DNA of 64,000 bases from the NCBI GenBank assembly GCA_900321425.1, contig ONWA01000001.1, positions 1-64,000 of the forward strand, written 5' to 3'. This DNA comes from an uncultured Prevotellaceae bacterium (GTDB taxonomy: Bacteria > Bacteroidota > Bacteroidia > Bacteroidales > Bacteroidaceae). Below the pieces are notes generated by a model. That model saw only the letters and a program-made list of their open reading frames with translations, made no database searches and was not told where the DNA came from. The position numbers and the translations under genes were made by a program. Positions 25,778 to 35,878 of this stretch are shown here, one piece after another. How positions within the stretch are numbered: position 1 is the stretch's first letter; every line of letters starts with the position of its first letter.

Positions 25778-27252
25778 AGTTTGATTTTCACCTTTGCGGG
25801 TTTACTCTCGTTATGGATACGGTTCAGGGCCGTCACCACATAGGTGTACTTTTCCTTTCCGTCGCTATAAGGCAACGGATAATAGGTTTTGTCAGTGATA
25901 GCGATAATCTTAGAGTCATCTTCCAGATTAACTCGTTCACCTTTGGCAAAACAGTAAACAACATATTTCTCTGCCTGGTCTTTCCACGTCTTCGACTTGG
26001 GAGCCGTCCAGAACAGCATATAGCCATCAGAGGTCCAGATAGGTTTCAGTTTCGCCACTTTCTTGGGTGCCTTCTTATCGATAAAGGTCATCAACGGTTG
26101 CAAAGCCGGTTTACGCCAATAGACATTACGCAGGGTCGTACCATACTTACCGACATTATCTACAGCGGCCTTGGCATACCACAATACTGTGCCCTGAACG
26201 TTCTCCATCTGACTATGCAACAAGAACTTCGCTGCCATCTGATGAGACTTAGGGTTGTTGGGGTCGGCATGCTTCACCGTACGCTCGATATCCTCTCCGA
26301 TGAACAGCGGACGATGACCGCAATACTCGTTCCACCACTTGATCAGCGTCTCATAGTCGGCTGCCTTATGACCGATTTCCCAATATAGCTGAGGTACGCA
26401 GTAGTCTATCCATCCTTTGTTTACCCACAGTAGCACATCAGCATACAACTGGTCATAGTTCTGCAGGCCATTGGTATTGCTACCGTTGGGATCGCTCTTC
26501 TTATTACGATAGATACCAAAGGGAGAAACGCCAAACTTCACCCAGGGCTTCACTTGTCGTAAAGAGTCGTGCATCTGACGGATAAACTGATTCACGTTCT
26601 CACGACGCCAGTCACCCCTATCGGTTATACCGTTGCTGTATCGCGCAAACTCACGGTCATCTGGGATGGTCTCGCCAGCGGCGGGATAAGGATAGAAATA
26701 GTCATCCATGTGCAGACCATCAACATCATAGCGGCGCACGATATCACAGGCCACCTGACAGATATACTCACGGTTTTCAGGTAGACCGGGGTTCATCACC
26801 AGCAGGCCGTCGTAGCTGAACACTCGTTCCGGATGACAGATGGCGATATGGTTCTGTGCCAAGTCATGGGTCGTCTTGGTCTTCGCCCGATAAGGATTAA
26901 TCCAAGCATGAATCTCCATTCCACGCTGATGACACTGCTCAACCATCCATGCGAGGGGGTCCCAGTAAGGATTCGGACGTTTACCTTGCACTCCCGTCAG
27001 AAAACGGCTCCACGGCTCATACGGACTCTCATAAAGGGCATCGCACTCGGGACGCACCTGGAAGATAATGGCATTGACACCATCCTTCTGCAACTCATCT
27101 AACTGGTACGTCAGCGTCTGTTGCATCTTCGCAGCAGACATACCTTGGAACTGTCCGTTCACACTTTGTATCCATGCGCCACGGAACTCTCGTTTCTGGG
27201 CGTTTGCCGTCATCGCAAGAACGGCGAAAAATATCATGATAATCTTTTTCAT
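25774..27252 (-). CDS. GHL10-family (DUF187) glycosyl hydrolase-like protein
   Basis: A 492-residue exported protein; start at the ATG at 27252 because the slightly longer form would need TTG. The signal peptide ends at MTANAQ. The body (FRGAWIQSV, IIFQVRPECDALYES, GMEIHAWINPYR, DVDGLHMDDYFYP) is the GHL10 TIM barrel, related to E. coli DigH, which cleaves denuded peptidoglycan glycan strands. The C terminus (residues about 400-492) is a fibronectin type III-like module. It may act on peptidoglycan or on external glycans; this is not decided by sequence. Confidence 0.85.
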   Translation of the reverse strand: MKKIIMIFFAVLAMTANAQKREFRGAWIQSVNGQFQGMSAAKMQQTLTYQLDELQKDGVNAIIFQVRPECDALYESPYEPWSRFLTGVQGKRPNPYWDPLAWMVEQCHQRGMEIHAWINPYRAKTKTTHDLAQNHIAICHPERVFSYDGLLVMNPGLPENREYICQVACDIVRRYDVDGLHMDDYFYPYPAAGETIPDDREFARYSNGITDRGDWRRENVNQFIRQMHDSLRQVKPWVKFGVSPFGIYRNKKSDPNGSNTNGLQNYDQLYADVLLWVNKGWIDYCVPQLYWEIGHKAADYETLIKWWNEYCGHRPLFIGEDIERTVKHADPNNPKSHQMAAKFLLHSQMENVQGTVLWYAKAAVDNVGKYGTTLRNVYWRKPALQPLMTFIDKKAPKKVAKLKPIWTSDGYMLFWTAPKSKTWKDQAEKYVVYCFAKGERVNLEDDSKIIAITDKTYYPLPYSDGKEKYTYVVTALNRIHNESKPAKVKIKL

Positions 27253-27283
27253 ATCCAAGATTTGTTATTTCAAAAAAATGATT

Positions 27284-27904
27284 TTACGTCAGGTACTGAT
27301 CAATCATCGTCGTCCAGTCCTCCCCGTTCTTAGGCGAGAAGGTACGGATCCCCAACCGACTGGCAGCCTCTACATTACGCGCTCCGTCGTCAATGAACAG
27401 TGCATGCTCTGGCAACAACCGTTCTGCCTCAAGCACACGAAGGAAAAACTGCTCGTCGGGCTTCATCACCTTCATCTCATAACTGAGATACAAAGCATCC
27501 ATATAATAACCGATGGGATGATGACCACCATCAAAGGCATCAGAAGAAACCCACTCCATCATATACGGATTCGTATTCGACAAGAGCACCAACCGATAGC
27601 CTTCTGCACGCAACCGTCGTAAAAGGTCTATATTGCGCTGAGGAACCTCCTTGGCATATCCCTGCCAACCGTAACAGCAGTCCTCATGCGTCATCTCCCT
27701 ACCTGTCAGTTGAGAGAGTCCCTGACGAAACTCCTCGGCAGTGATGGTCCCTCGTTCAAGGTCGCCGAATATCCCTTTCTGGGTGTAGGCATCAAGGTGC
27801 TTTTCTGCATCAGCCACTCCCAACTCCTTAAACCGTCTGATGGCCTCAGGCTGGTCGAGGGTAAGAATCACTCCTCCCAAATCGAAGATGATTGTCTTGA
27901 TCAT
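27284..27904 (-). CDS. HAD-superfamily sugar-phosphatase-like hydrolase
   Basis: A 206-residue HAD-IA hydrolase of the YihX type. Motif I is FDLGGVILTLD with nucleophile Asp8; the second Asp of the canonical DxD is Gly, as in YihX-like enzymes. Motif II is LLSNTNP, motif III a Lys near KVMKPDEQFF, and motif IV FIDDGARN. It probably dephosphorylates a small sugar phosphate. It lies 2 bases after smpB in the operon. Confidence 0.85.
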   Translation of the reverse strand: MIKTIIFDLGGVILTLDQPEAIRRFKELGVADAEKHLDAYTQKGIFGDLERGTITAEEFRQGLSQLTGREMTHEDCCYGWQGYAKEVPQRNIDLLRRLRAEGYRLVLLSNTNPYMMEWVSSDAFDGGHHPIGYYMDALYLSYEMKVMKPDEQFFLRVLEAERLLPEHALFIDDGARNVEAASRLGIRTFSPKNGEDWTTMIDQYLT

Positions 27905-27906
27905 AT

Positions 27907-28386
27907 TTAATAATGTTTGATGGCACGATCCATCTCACGGCGGTCTTCCTTCTCCTTGAGTGTCATGCGCTTATCGAATTCTTTCTTTCCCTTACAGAGC
28001 GCAATATCCATCTTTGCCCGTCCATGCTCGTCAATGAATACGAGCAACGGAACGATCGTATAGCCCGTCTGTTTCGTGGCAGAAGCCAGTTTGTTAATCT
28101 CGCGTCGGGTCAGTAACAGTTTACGGTCGCGCTTCATCTCATGGTTGTTGTACGAACCATAGAAGTAGGGCGAGATATTCATTCCCCTCACCCAGAGTTC
28201 ATTGTTCACGATATAGCAGTAGGTATCCACCAACGAGGCTTTTCCCAGTCGTATCGACTTGATCTCTGTGCCCGTTAGTACAATACCGGCAGTGTAGGTC
28301 TCGATGAAGAAATACTCAAACGAAGCCTTTTTGTTGCGTATATTGACAGGACTTTTCTTCCTGATAAGTTCCTCTTCCTTGTTCAT
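27907..28386 (-). CDS. smpB: SsrA-binding protein
   Basis: A 159-residue tmRNA-binding protein required for trans-translation on stalled ribosomes. [29 protein letters not shown] and the C-terminal [24 protein letters not shown] tail, which sits in the mRNA channel, are characteristic. No tmRNA gene is recognisable in the window. It lies 10 bases after the DMP19-like gene. Confidence 0.96.
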   Translation of the reverse strand: MNKEEELIRKKSPVNIRNKKASFEYFFIETYTAGIVLTGTEIKSIRLGKASLVDTYCYIVNNELWVRGMNISPYFYGSYNNHEMKRDRKLLLTRREINKLASATKQTGYTIVPLLVFIDEHGRAKMDIALCKGKKEFDKRMTLKEKEDRREMDRAIKHY

Positions 28387-28396
28387 ATCATTCCTT

Positions 28397-28903
28397 TCAA
28401 GGTTCTATCGTTGCGAAATGGTCGATATGGTCATCCACATAGGCAGCTATCTGCGCTGTCCACGTCTCCTCATTCTCCACAAACTGATCATCGAGATCAT
28501 CAAACTCCGGCAGTCGTTCGAAGAGTCCCATAAACTCCTCCTGAGTACACTCTGCCTCTATCTCCTCATGAAACAGGTCATAGAGCTCATGGGCAGCATA
28601 GACGAGTTTCGACAGGTCGCGTAGTCCCCATAGGCGGAGGGCTTTGGCAAATGGGTTTTTGAAGATAAAAGGACCGTAGCCATTGTGGATGAGTTGTACG
28701 AAACCGCCATCCATCACCTCTTCGTGCATCATATCCCATGCCAGCAGCGTGATCTGGTCGGCAGAGAGTTCTGCCATCGTTTCAGCAGTAAGCTCACCTC
28801 CAATCGCATCACGGATAGCATCGATAAACACCCGGAGGAAGGTGTCCATCCCCTCCCCTGCGGCACGCCTCAATGCCTCGTCTTTTACGATTACTTGTTT
28901 CAT
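28397..28903 (-). CDS. DMP19-like (DUF4375) protein
   Basis: A 168-residue acidic protein; start at the ATG at 28903, since the longer version would need TTG. The stretch [18 protein letters not shown] is the hallmark of the DUF4375/DMP19 family, named for a Neisseria protein that mimics DNA charge and inhibits a transcription factor. Whether this homologue mimics DNA is unknown, although it is strongly acidic in its last 40 residues. It is the first gene of the operon, and the promoter leaves almost no leader. Confidence 0.8.
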   Translation of the reverse strand: MKQVIVKDEALRRAAGEGMDTFLRVFIDAIRDAIGGELTAETMAELSADQITLLAWDMMHEEVMDGGFVQLIHNGYGPFIFKNPFAKALRLWGLRDLSKLVYAAHELYDLFHEEIEAECTQEEFMGLFERLPEFDDLDDQFVENEETWTAQIAAYVDDHIDHFATIEP

Positions 28904-28909
28904 AGTTTG

Positions 28910-28917
28910 CAAAGGTA
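28910..28917 (-). promoter_or_regulatory. -7 box for DMP19-smpB-HAD-GHL10-uvrD operon
   Basis: TACCTTTG on the minus strand with its last G only 6 bases before the ATG at 28903, so the transcript would start at or next to the start codon. Confidence 0.6.
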
Positions 28918-29022
28918 CGAAAAAAAAATCAGAAAACAGGGGAATAGATCGCTCAAAATGAAAAAAAACGTTAATTCCCTGAAAAAGCCCCTCATCAGCA
29001 CCCGCACATCGAATATTCTTCG

Positions 29023-29030
29023 TATATTTG
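29023..29030 (+). promoter_or_regulatory. -7 box for sensor gene
   Basis: TATATTTG fits TAnnTTTG, 34 bases before the ATG at 29065. Confidence 0.5.
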
Positions 29031-29064
29031 CCATCAATTAAAACAAACCTAAAAACAGTTCTAT

Positions 29065-31797
29065 ATGACCATTAAGTCTGTCCAACATCTATTTGGCGCA
29101 ACAGTAATAGCCCTCTCCTTGTTCGCAAGTAACATGGCTGAGGCACAGACCTTTCAGGCTGTCCGACAGCACTATACCACAAAAGAGGGGCTTTGCAGTA
29201 ATGCCGTTTCGAATATCACGACCGATGACTACGGCTATATCTGGATATCTACATGGAACGGTATCTCGCGTTTCGACGGTTTCAACTTTTACAATTACCA
29301 GACGGGCAACGCCAGCGGCATCGAAGGAATGCATAACCGTATCCTTCAGGTTATCGTAGACAACACACAGAATGTGTGGCTACGTATGTATGACGGTAAG
29401 ATCTTTGCCATCAACAGGGCACTCGACAAGATTGTAAATCCCTTTGAACGCATCGCTGGTTCAGCTGACTATACAACCAGTGTTCCCATTGCCATTACCA
29501 GCAGCGGAGAGACACTGACTTATATCGACAATATCGGACTGTTCAAGATGCGCCTTGACGCCACAGGTATGCACTCACAGCTCGTTACCACAGGCGGACT
29601 CAAGGTGACCGCCATCGCTGAGGGCTACCACGATGATATCTGGGTGGGCACTGATCACGGTATGCACAGCCTAAACGCCACCAACCTGTCATTGGACAAG
29701 AATGGTGTCTTCGAAGACGAATATATCAACTGCATCTGCTCCAACGGGTATAATATTTTCTTAGGAACACGTTCCGGCAAACTGTTGCATTACGCCTACG
29801 GACAGACGCCCAAGTTGATCAAGGATATCGGCGAGCCCATCACAGGTATCTTCCAAGACAGTCATGACCGGCTGTGGTTCTCGACAACAGCACCAGGAGC
29901 CTCGAAATTGGACTTGACGACTGGAGTTGTGAAGTACTACACCCAACACGTTCCCTCGCCAGAGTTCGAAAGTGCATTCGCAGAGTTTCAGGAGAACAAC
30001 GGTACGGTGTGGATACGAATGAACAAGGGCGGTTTTGGTTACTATAATGCCGAAACCGACGAGGTGGAGTATTTCCATAATGATCCTGCCAACCCTTGGA
30101 ACCTGTCGAACACCGTCAGTGCGTTCCTCACCATGCAAGACGGTGTCATCTGGGAGTCTACCAACCGCCGCGGACTGGAGAAGATGGAGTTGCTTAGGAA
30201 GGATATCCTCCGAACGAAAGCCTTCCCGCTGTCAAATGAGCCTCGTGACAACGAGATACGTGCCCTCTGCTATGACAAGAAGCGTAAGATACTGCTGATA
30301 GGCAACAAGAACAGCAGTCTGCTGATGATAGCCAAGGACGGTAGCCAGACGGTCATCCAGAAGGACAACAACGGCAAGCCCTTTGGACGCATCTACGGCA
30401 TCAGTATCGACGACCAAGGAGACTACTGGCTCGCCGCAAAGGACAACGGTATCTTCTATTTGAAACATACAAGCAACGGTTACGACATCGTCAACTTCGC
30501 CCATGACAACAATAACAAATATTCGCTGAGCTCTAACAAAGCCTACGCCACAGCCTTCGATAAAGACGGTCATGTATGGGTGGCCACCTATGACGGAGGT
30601 GTCAACGTGCTGGTCAAAGACAAAAACGGCAAATACGTGGCCTACCATCCCAATAATGTGATGCGCAGCTATCCCCGCAATTCCTTTATGAAGGTACGCA
30701 CGGTGGCAAGGGATCGGGAGGGACGTATCTGGGCAGGTACCACCGATGGCATCCTGATCATGTCGATGCGTAACAATCGGATCATAATTGAGCGGGTGAA
30801 AAATACGAAAGAGCAAGAACATATCCTCAGGTGCAGCGACATTATCTTTATCATGCCAGGCAACAATGGTGAGATGTGGCTGGGCACAAATGGTGGCGGA
30901 CTGAGTCGTACCATTGGTAAGGACAAGGATGGCAACTACCTGTTTGAGAACTTCTCGTCGGCCGACGGTCTTCCTTCCGAGGAAATCATGGGTATCACGC
31001 TCGATACGACAGGGAACATATGGTTCAGTACCGATAACAATATCTGTTCCTTCGACCCCAGCAAAAAAGTGATCAACACCTATTCCAATATAGACGGCAT
31101 CGACGAGACACTCATCTCCGAGGGAGCGGCTACTGCCATCCCCGACGGACATATACTGTTTGGCACCATCAACGGCTACTATGTCATCGACAGGAAGAAG
31201 CTCGCCACCAATTCCGGCTCCTTGCTCCGACTGCGCATCACCGATTTCTTCATCAACGACGTACTGCAGTCGCCACGCTTCAACGACACCTACGACTACT
31301 ACGTGCCCGACAGCAAACAGGTAACACTGCCAGAACAAAAATGTACCTTCAGTTTCCGTTTCGCATCACTCAACTACCAGTTGCAGCACCGCATCCATTA
31401 CCAGTATATGCTAGAGGGCTACGATTCCGAATGGCGTAATGCAGACCACTCGCGAATGGCTACTTACGAGAATGTGCCTACCGGGAAGTACAAGTTCAAG
31501 GTGAGGGCATTCCTGCTTGAGTCGCCTGATAAAGCGGACGTGAAGACCATTACCGTCATCGTGCCACCTCACATCATGCTATCCAACTATGCCCTGTGGT
31601 TCTACCTCATCTTAGCGGCAGCAGCTGGCATCGGTATTGTATACTGGAGAGAGGAAAGAATCAGGAAGAAGATCAAAAAACAGAAAGGCAATGCACCCGT
31701 CCAGGAAGAAGAGACTGAGCCCAGTACAATCTATAGCGGAGAAGAGAGTGACCAACTCTCCGACTACGAGATGATGGACGAGAATGACAATAAATAA
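29065..31797 (+). CDS. hybrid-two-component-type sensor lacking kinase and regulator domains
   Basis: A 910-residue protein with a signal peptide (residues 1-27, ending AEAQ) and a long periplasmic region of Reg_prop beta-propeller repeats (typical DDYGYIWISTWNGISRFDG, DKDGHVWVATYDGGVN and DTTGNIWFSTDNN blades), then a Y_Y_Y domain near residues 760-830 (LNYQLQHRIHYQYMLEGYDSEWR) and one membrane helix near 838-858. This is the sensor half of the Bacteroidota hybrid two-component systems that detect glycan fragments. After the helix only about 50 residues remain, basic then acidic, with no HisKA, HATPase, receiver or AraC domain. The stop codon is followed directly by the next promoter, so no kinase is split off downstream. 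Confidence 0.85.
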   Translation: MTIKSVQHLFGATVIALSLFASNMAEAQTFQAVRQHYTTKEGLCSNAVSNITTDDYGYIWISTWNGISRFDGFNFYNYQTGNASGIEGMHNRILQVIVDNTQNVWLRMYDGKIFAINRALDKIVNPFERIAGSADYTTSVPIAITSSGETLTYIDNIGLFKMRLDATGMHSQLVTTGGLKVTAIAEGYHDDIWVGTDHGMHSLNATNLSLDKNGVFEDEYINCICSNGYNIFLGTRSGKLLHYAYGQTPKLIKDIGEPITGIFQDSHDRLWFSTTAPGASKLDLTTGVVKYYTQHVPSPEFESAFAEFQENNGTVWIRMNKGGFGYYNAETDEVEYFHNDPANPWNLSNTVSAFLTMQDGVIWESTNRRGLEKMELLRKDILRTKAFPLSNEPRDNEIRALCYDKKRKILLIGNKNSSLLMIAKDGSQTVIQKDNNGKPFGRIYGISIDDQGDYWLAAKDNGIFYLKHTSNGYDIVNFAHDNNNKYSLSSNKAYATAFDKDGHVWVATYDGGVNVLVKDKNGKYVAYHPNNVMRSYPRNSFMKVRTVARDREGRIWAGTTDGILIMSMRNNRIIIERVKNTKEQEHILRCSDIIFIMPGNNGEMWLGTNGGGLSRTIGKDKDGNYLFENFSSADGLPSEEIMGITLDTTGNIWFSTDNNICSFDPSKKVINTYSNIDGIDETLISEGAATAIPDGHILFGTINGYYVIDRKKLATNSGSLLRLRITDFFINDVLQSPRFNDTYDYYVPDSKQVTLPEQKCTFSFRFASLNYQLQHRIHYQYMLEGYDSEWRNADHSRMATYENVPTGKYKFKVRAFLLESPDKADVKTITVIVPPHIMLSNYALWFYLILAAAAGIGIVYWREERIRKKIKKQKGNAPVQEEETEPSTIYSGEESDQLSDYEMMDENDNK

Positions 31798-31807
31798 TGT
31801 TAAAGTG

Positions 31808-31839
31808 TTTGGTGCATTCAGACAGAAACAGTACCTTTG
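31808..31839 (+). promoter_or_regulatory. promoter of riboflavin synthase leader
   Basis: TTTG (31808-31811) and TACCTTTG (31832-31839) with a 20-nt spacer, one of the best promoters in the window. It predicts a transcript start near 31846 and a leader of about 210 nt. Confidence 0.75.
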
Positions 31840-31850
31840 CACTTACCATA

Positions 31851-32023
31851 GGGCGTGCCTGATAGATCGGGATACTCTACAATAAACTATCTTCAGGGAC
31901 CGTTTCCTTTGCCAATGGCGGGCCACTATCCTTCGGGAGAAGTTGAAAGACCGGTGGATTACAACGGCGAGGAGCACCCATATCGTGTGAAACAGGAGTT
32001 TTCACCAAATCATCGGCACGCCC
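31851..32023 (+). promoter_or_regulatory. structured leader RNA upstream of riboflavin synthase, riboswitch candidate
   Basis: GGGCGTGCC at 31851-31859 is a perfect 9-bp complement of GGCACGCCC at 32015-32023, so the leader closes into one domain of about 170 nt. Inside are GATAG/CTATC (31861-31865 with 31887-31891), a TCC-TTCG-GGA tetraloop hairpin near 31928-31937 and a GTGAAAC/GTTTTCAC hairpin near 31985-32005. The ATG of riboflavin synthase follows 31 bases after the closing stem. An FMN riboswitch would be expected here, but the conserved FMN-element blocks (GGGGCAGGGTGA, GCCGACNGT, the 3' GGATG) are missing; only short stretches such as CTTCGGG and GACCGGTGG are reminiscent. I therefore call a structured, probably regulatory leader of unassigned class. 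Confidence 0.55.
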
Positions 32024-32054
32024 TCTTTTATTTTAACCCCAAAAATGACTTGCT

Positions 32055-32657
32055 ATGTTTTCTGGAATTATCGAAGAGTTTGCTACCGTCGTAGCCATCA
32101 CTAAGGATCGCGAGAATATGGATTTCACGCTGAAATGCTCTTTTGTCGACGAGTTAAAAATAGACCAGAGTGTTGCTCATAACGGTGTGTGTCTCACCGT
32201 TATACGTATCGACAACGGAACTTATACTGTAACTGCAATGAAAGAGACGCTCGACCGCACGAATCTCGGTCTGCTGCAAGTGGGCGACAAGGTAAACGTA
32301 GAACGCTCGATGCTGATGAACGGCAGGCTCGACGGTCATATCGTACAAGGACATGTTGATGAGACAGCTCGCTGTATCGCCATGGAAGATGCCAACGGTT
32401 CAACCTACTTCACCTTCGAGTATGCTCTCAATCGGGAGATGGCACGAAAGGGCTATTTCACCGTCGACAAGGGGTCGGTCACCGTCAATGGCGTGAGTCT
32501 CACGGTCTGCAACCCCACAGAGAACACGTTCCAAGTAGCCATCATCCCCTACACGTTCGAGCACACCAACTTCTGCGACATCCGCATGGGTACAGTCGTC
32601 AACCTGGAGTTCGATATCTTAGGCAAATACATCGCCCGTCTTCAGCAGTTGGGATAA
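32055..32657 (+). CDS. ribE: riboflavin synthase alpha subunit
   Basis: A 200-residue enzyme that dismutates two 6,7-dimethyl-8-ribityllumazine molecules to riboflavin. Two lumazine-binding barrels are seen: MFSGIIEE...HNGVCLTV...LMNGRLDGHIVQGHVD in the first and GSVTVNGVSLTV...PYTFEHTNF in the second. The length is normal. It is a single-gene unit behind a long structured leader. Confidence 0.95.
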   Translation: MFSGIIEEFATVVAITKDRENMDFTLKCSFVDELKIDQSVAHNGVCLTVIRIDNGTYTVTAMKETLDRTNLGLLQVGDKVNVERSMLMNGRLDGHIVQGHVDETARCIAMEDANGSTYFTFEYALNREMARKGYFTVDKGSVTVNGVSLTVCNPTENTFQVAIIPYTFEHTNFCDIRMGTVVNLEFDILGKYIARLQQLG

Positions 32658-32670
32658 AAAACTAGGAATG

Positions 32671-32769
32671 CTCCGCTCTTGCTCCGAGGATACTCCGAGG
32701 ATACTCCGATGATGCTCCGATGATGCTCCGATGATCATCCGAAGATTCTCCGACCGTTGTCCGATTCCA
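32671..32769. repeat. 11-bp minisatellite, nine copies
   Basis: Nine head-to-tail 11-mers of the form CTCCGANGATN (two exact CTCCGAGGATA, two exact CTCCGATGATG, others differing by a few bases) fill the space between the convergent riboflavin synthase and sigma factor genes. No terminator hairpin is visible there. Confidence 0.95.
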
Positions 32770-32795
32770 GAGTTCTGAACGAACTAGAATTAGCC

Positions 32796-33446
32796 TTAGC
32801 TGATTGTCTTTTTTGTCAGCGAGCGCATCTTTCTCACAGCCTTATCACGGATTTGCCGTACCCGTTCACGTTTGAGCCCCAAGCGCAGGGCAATTTCTGC
32901 CATCGTTTCGTGCTCCTGACCGATTCCAAAGAACCCTCGCACTACCTCCTGCTCACGCTCGTTAAGTAACGGTAGAGCCTGCTCGATAGCTTGTACTGTA
33001 GCCTCGCTATAGGTACGCTTATCCGCAGGGGCTGAATCCTTGTTGACCAGCACGCTCAACAAGTTCATATTCGAGCGACGACCTAAGGGAGCATCCACCG
33101 ACACCGCTTCCTGCGGTTTAACGGAACGTTCCATCTGTTGACGTACGGCGGCTGCAGCATAGCTTACGAAACGGGCTCCCTTAGAGGCATCAAACTTACG
33201 TGCAGCCTTCAATAGACCGATACTACCCTCACTGATCAGGTCCTCCAACTCCACACCCTGTCCCTGATACTCACGCGCCAGTGTCATCACAAAACGCATA
33301 TTGGCCTTCACCAGTTGCCCAACAGCACGCTCATCACCGGCCTTAATACGCTCTGAGAGCTCCTGTTCCTGCTCTTTCGTCAGTAGCTCGTCCTTCCCTA
33401 CTTCATCGTAGAATTTATTCAAATGCTCACTTATCGCCATACTCAT
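32796..33446 (-). CDS. short sigma-70-like factor with altered region 2.3 and no region 3
   Basis: A 216-residue RNA polymerase sigma factor, shorter than a Bacteroidota RpoD (about 286). Region 2.1-2.2 is clear (ANMRFVMTLAREYQGQGVELEDLISEGSIGLLKAARKFD). Region 2.3 reads FVSYAAAAVRQQM where the housekeeping factor has YAVWWIRQ: the two Trp residues used for promoter melting are both Ala. Region 2.4 then runs directly into a region 3.2-like VSVDAPLG segment, so domain 3 is missing, followed by a full region 4 with HTH (AEIALRLGLKRERVRQIRDKAVRKMR). It is not an ECF factor. It is divergent from the ABC-F gene, with a weak TACCTTCG upstream at 33462-33469. Confidence 0.85.
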   Translation of the reverse strand: MSMAISEHLNKFYDEVGKDELLTKEQEQELSERIKAGDERAVGQLVKANMRFVMTLAREYQGQGVELEDLISEGSIGLLKAARKFDASKGARFVSYAAAAVRQQMERSVKPQEAVSVDAPLGRRSNMNLLSVLVNKDSAPADKRTYSEATVQAIEQALPLLNEREQEVVRGFFGIGQEHETMAEIALRLGLKRERVRQIRDKAVRKMRSLTKKTIS

Positions 33447-33564
33447 GATGTTTTACAGGTGCGAAGGTACAAAAATTTTCCGAAACGCCAAACACTTTAT
33501 CAAGAAGATGCAAAATAAATGAATGAAAAAACGACTTTCCTTTCACTATCTCATTTTTTTGACG

Positions 33565-33572
33565 TACCTTTG
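33565..33572 (+). promoter_or_regulatory. -7 box for ABC-F gene
   Basis: TACCTTTG, 32 bases before the ATG at 33605, exact consensus. The -33 position reads TTTC. Confidence 0.6.
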
Positions 33573-33592
33573 CAGCTGAAAACAAATAATAA

Positions 33593-35231
<1,639 letters not shown>

Positions 35232-35275
35232 ACGAAATTTGCAGTGGTATCAACAACCAATAAACATTCGCTATT

Positions 35276-35854
35276 ATGGCAGAAAAAAATATCGACATCG
35301 AAGAAACAGAAGAATTGAATGACACGCCAGTTGAAGAGACTGACAATCAGGCAGAGGAGCCCACAGAGGGTGCCAGTGAGACCAAAGAGCAGGAGACAGA
35401 AACCGACCCGCTGACAAAAGCTCAGGCGGAGATTGAAGAACTCAAGGACAAATACCTACGCTCTGTGGCAGAGTTTGACAACTATCGCAAACGTACACTC
35501 AAGGAGCGTGCAGAACTGATACTCAACGGAGGTGAGAAAGTCATCGCCGCCGTCCTACCCGTCATCGACGATATGGAACGGGCGATAGAAAACGGTGCCA
35601 AGACCGATAATCCAGAGGTACTGCGCGAGGGAATGACGCTCATCCACCAGAAATTCCTGAAAATCCTGGAAGCACAGGGAGTCAGCAAAATCGAGACAGA
35701 GGATGCCGACTTCGACACGGACATCCACGAAGCTGTAGCGATGGTTCCAGGCATGGGTGATGACAAGAAAGGAAAAGTAATCGACTGTCTGCAGCAGGGC
35801 TACAAGCTCAATGACAAGGTGATTCGTCATGCGAAAGTAGCTGTAGGACAATAA
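35276..35854 (+). CDS. grpE: nucleotide exchange factor GrpE
   Basis: A 192-residue DnaK co-chaperone. The first 60 residues are very acidic (Glu-rich) and disordered; then a long coiled coil (KAQAEIEELKDKYLRSVAEFDNYRKRTLKE) and the beta domain with DTDIHEAVAMVPG and GKVIDCLQQGYKLNDKVIRHAKVAVGQ. It is followed 24 bases later by dnaJ; dnaK is not in the window. Confidence 0.96.
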   Translation: MAEKNIDIEETEELNDTPVEETDNQAEEPTEGASETKEQETETDPLTKAQAEIEELKDKYLRSVAEFDNYRKRTLKERAELILNGGEKVIAAVLPVIDDMERAIENGAKTDNPEVLREGMTLIHQKFLKILEAQGVSKIETEDADFDTDIHEAVAMVPGMGDDKKGKVIDCLQQGYKLNDKVIRHAKVAVGQ

Positions 35855-35878
35855 GAGAAAAGTAAGAACAATAAGATA

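Noticed and set aside
27284..27904. HAD protein as inactive because the second Asp of motif I is Gly
   Set aside because: YihX-like HAD enzymes naturally have FDLGNV/FDLGGV-type motifs, so this is not evidence of inactivity.
31851..32023. Classical FMN, cobalamin, TPP or SAM-I riboswitch
   Set aside because: I compared remembered core motifs by eye. Fragments resemble FMN and B12 boxes, but no class has its invariant blocks in order, so only an unassigned structured leader is claimed.
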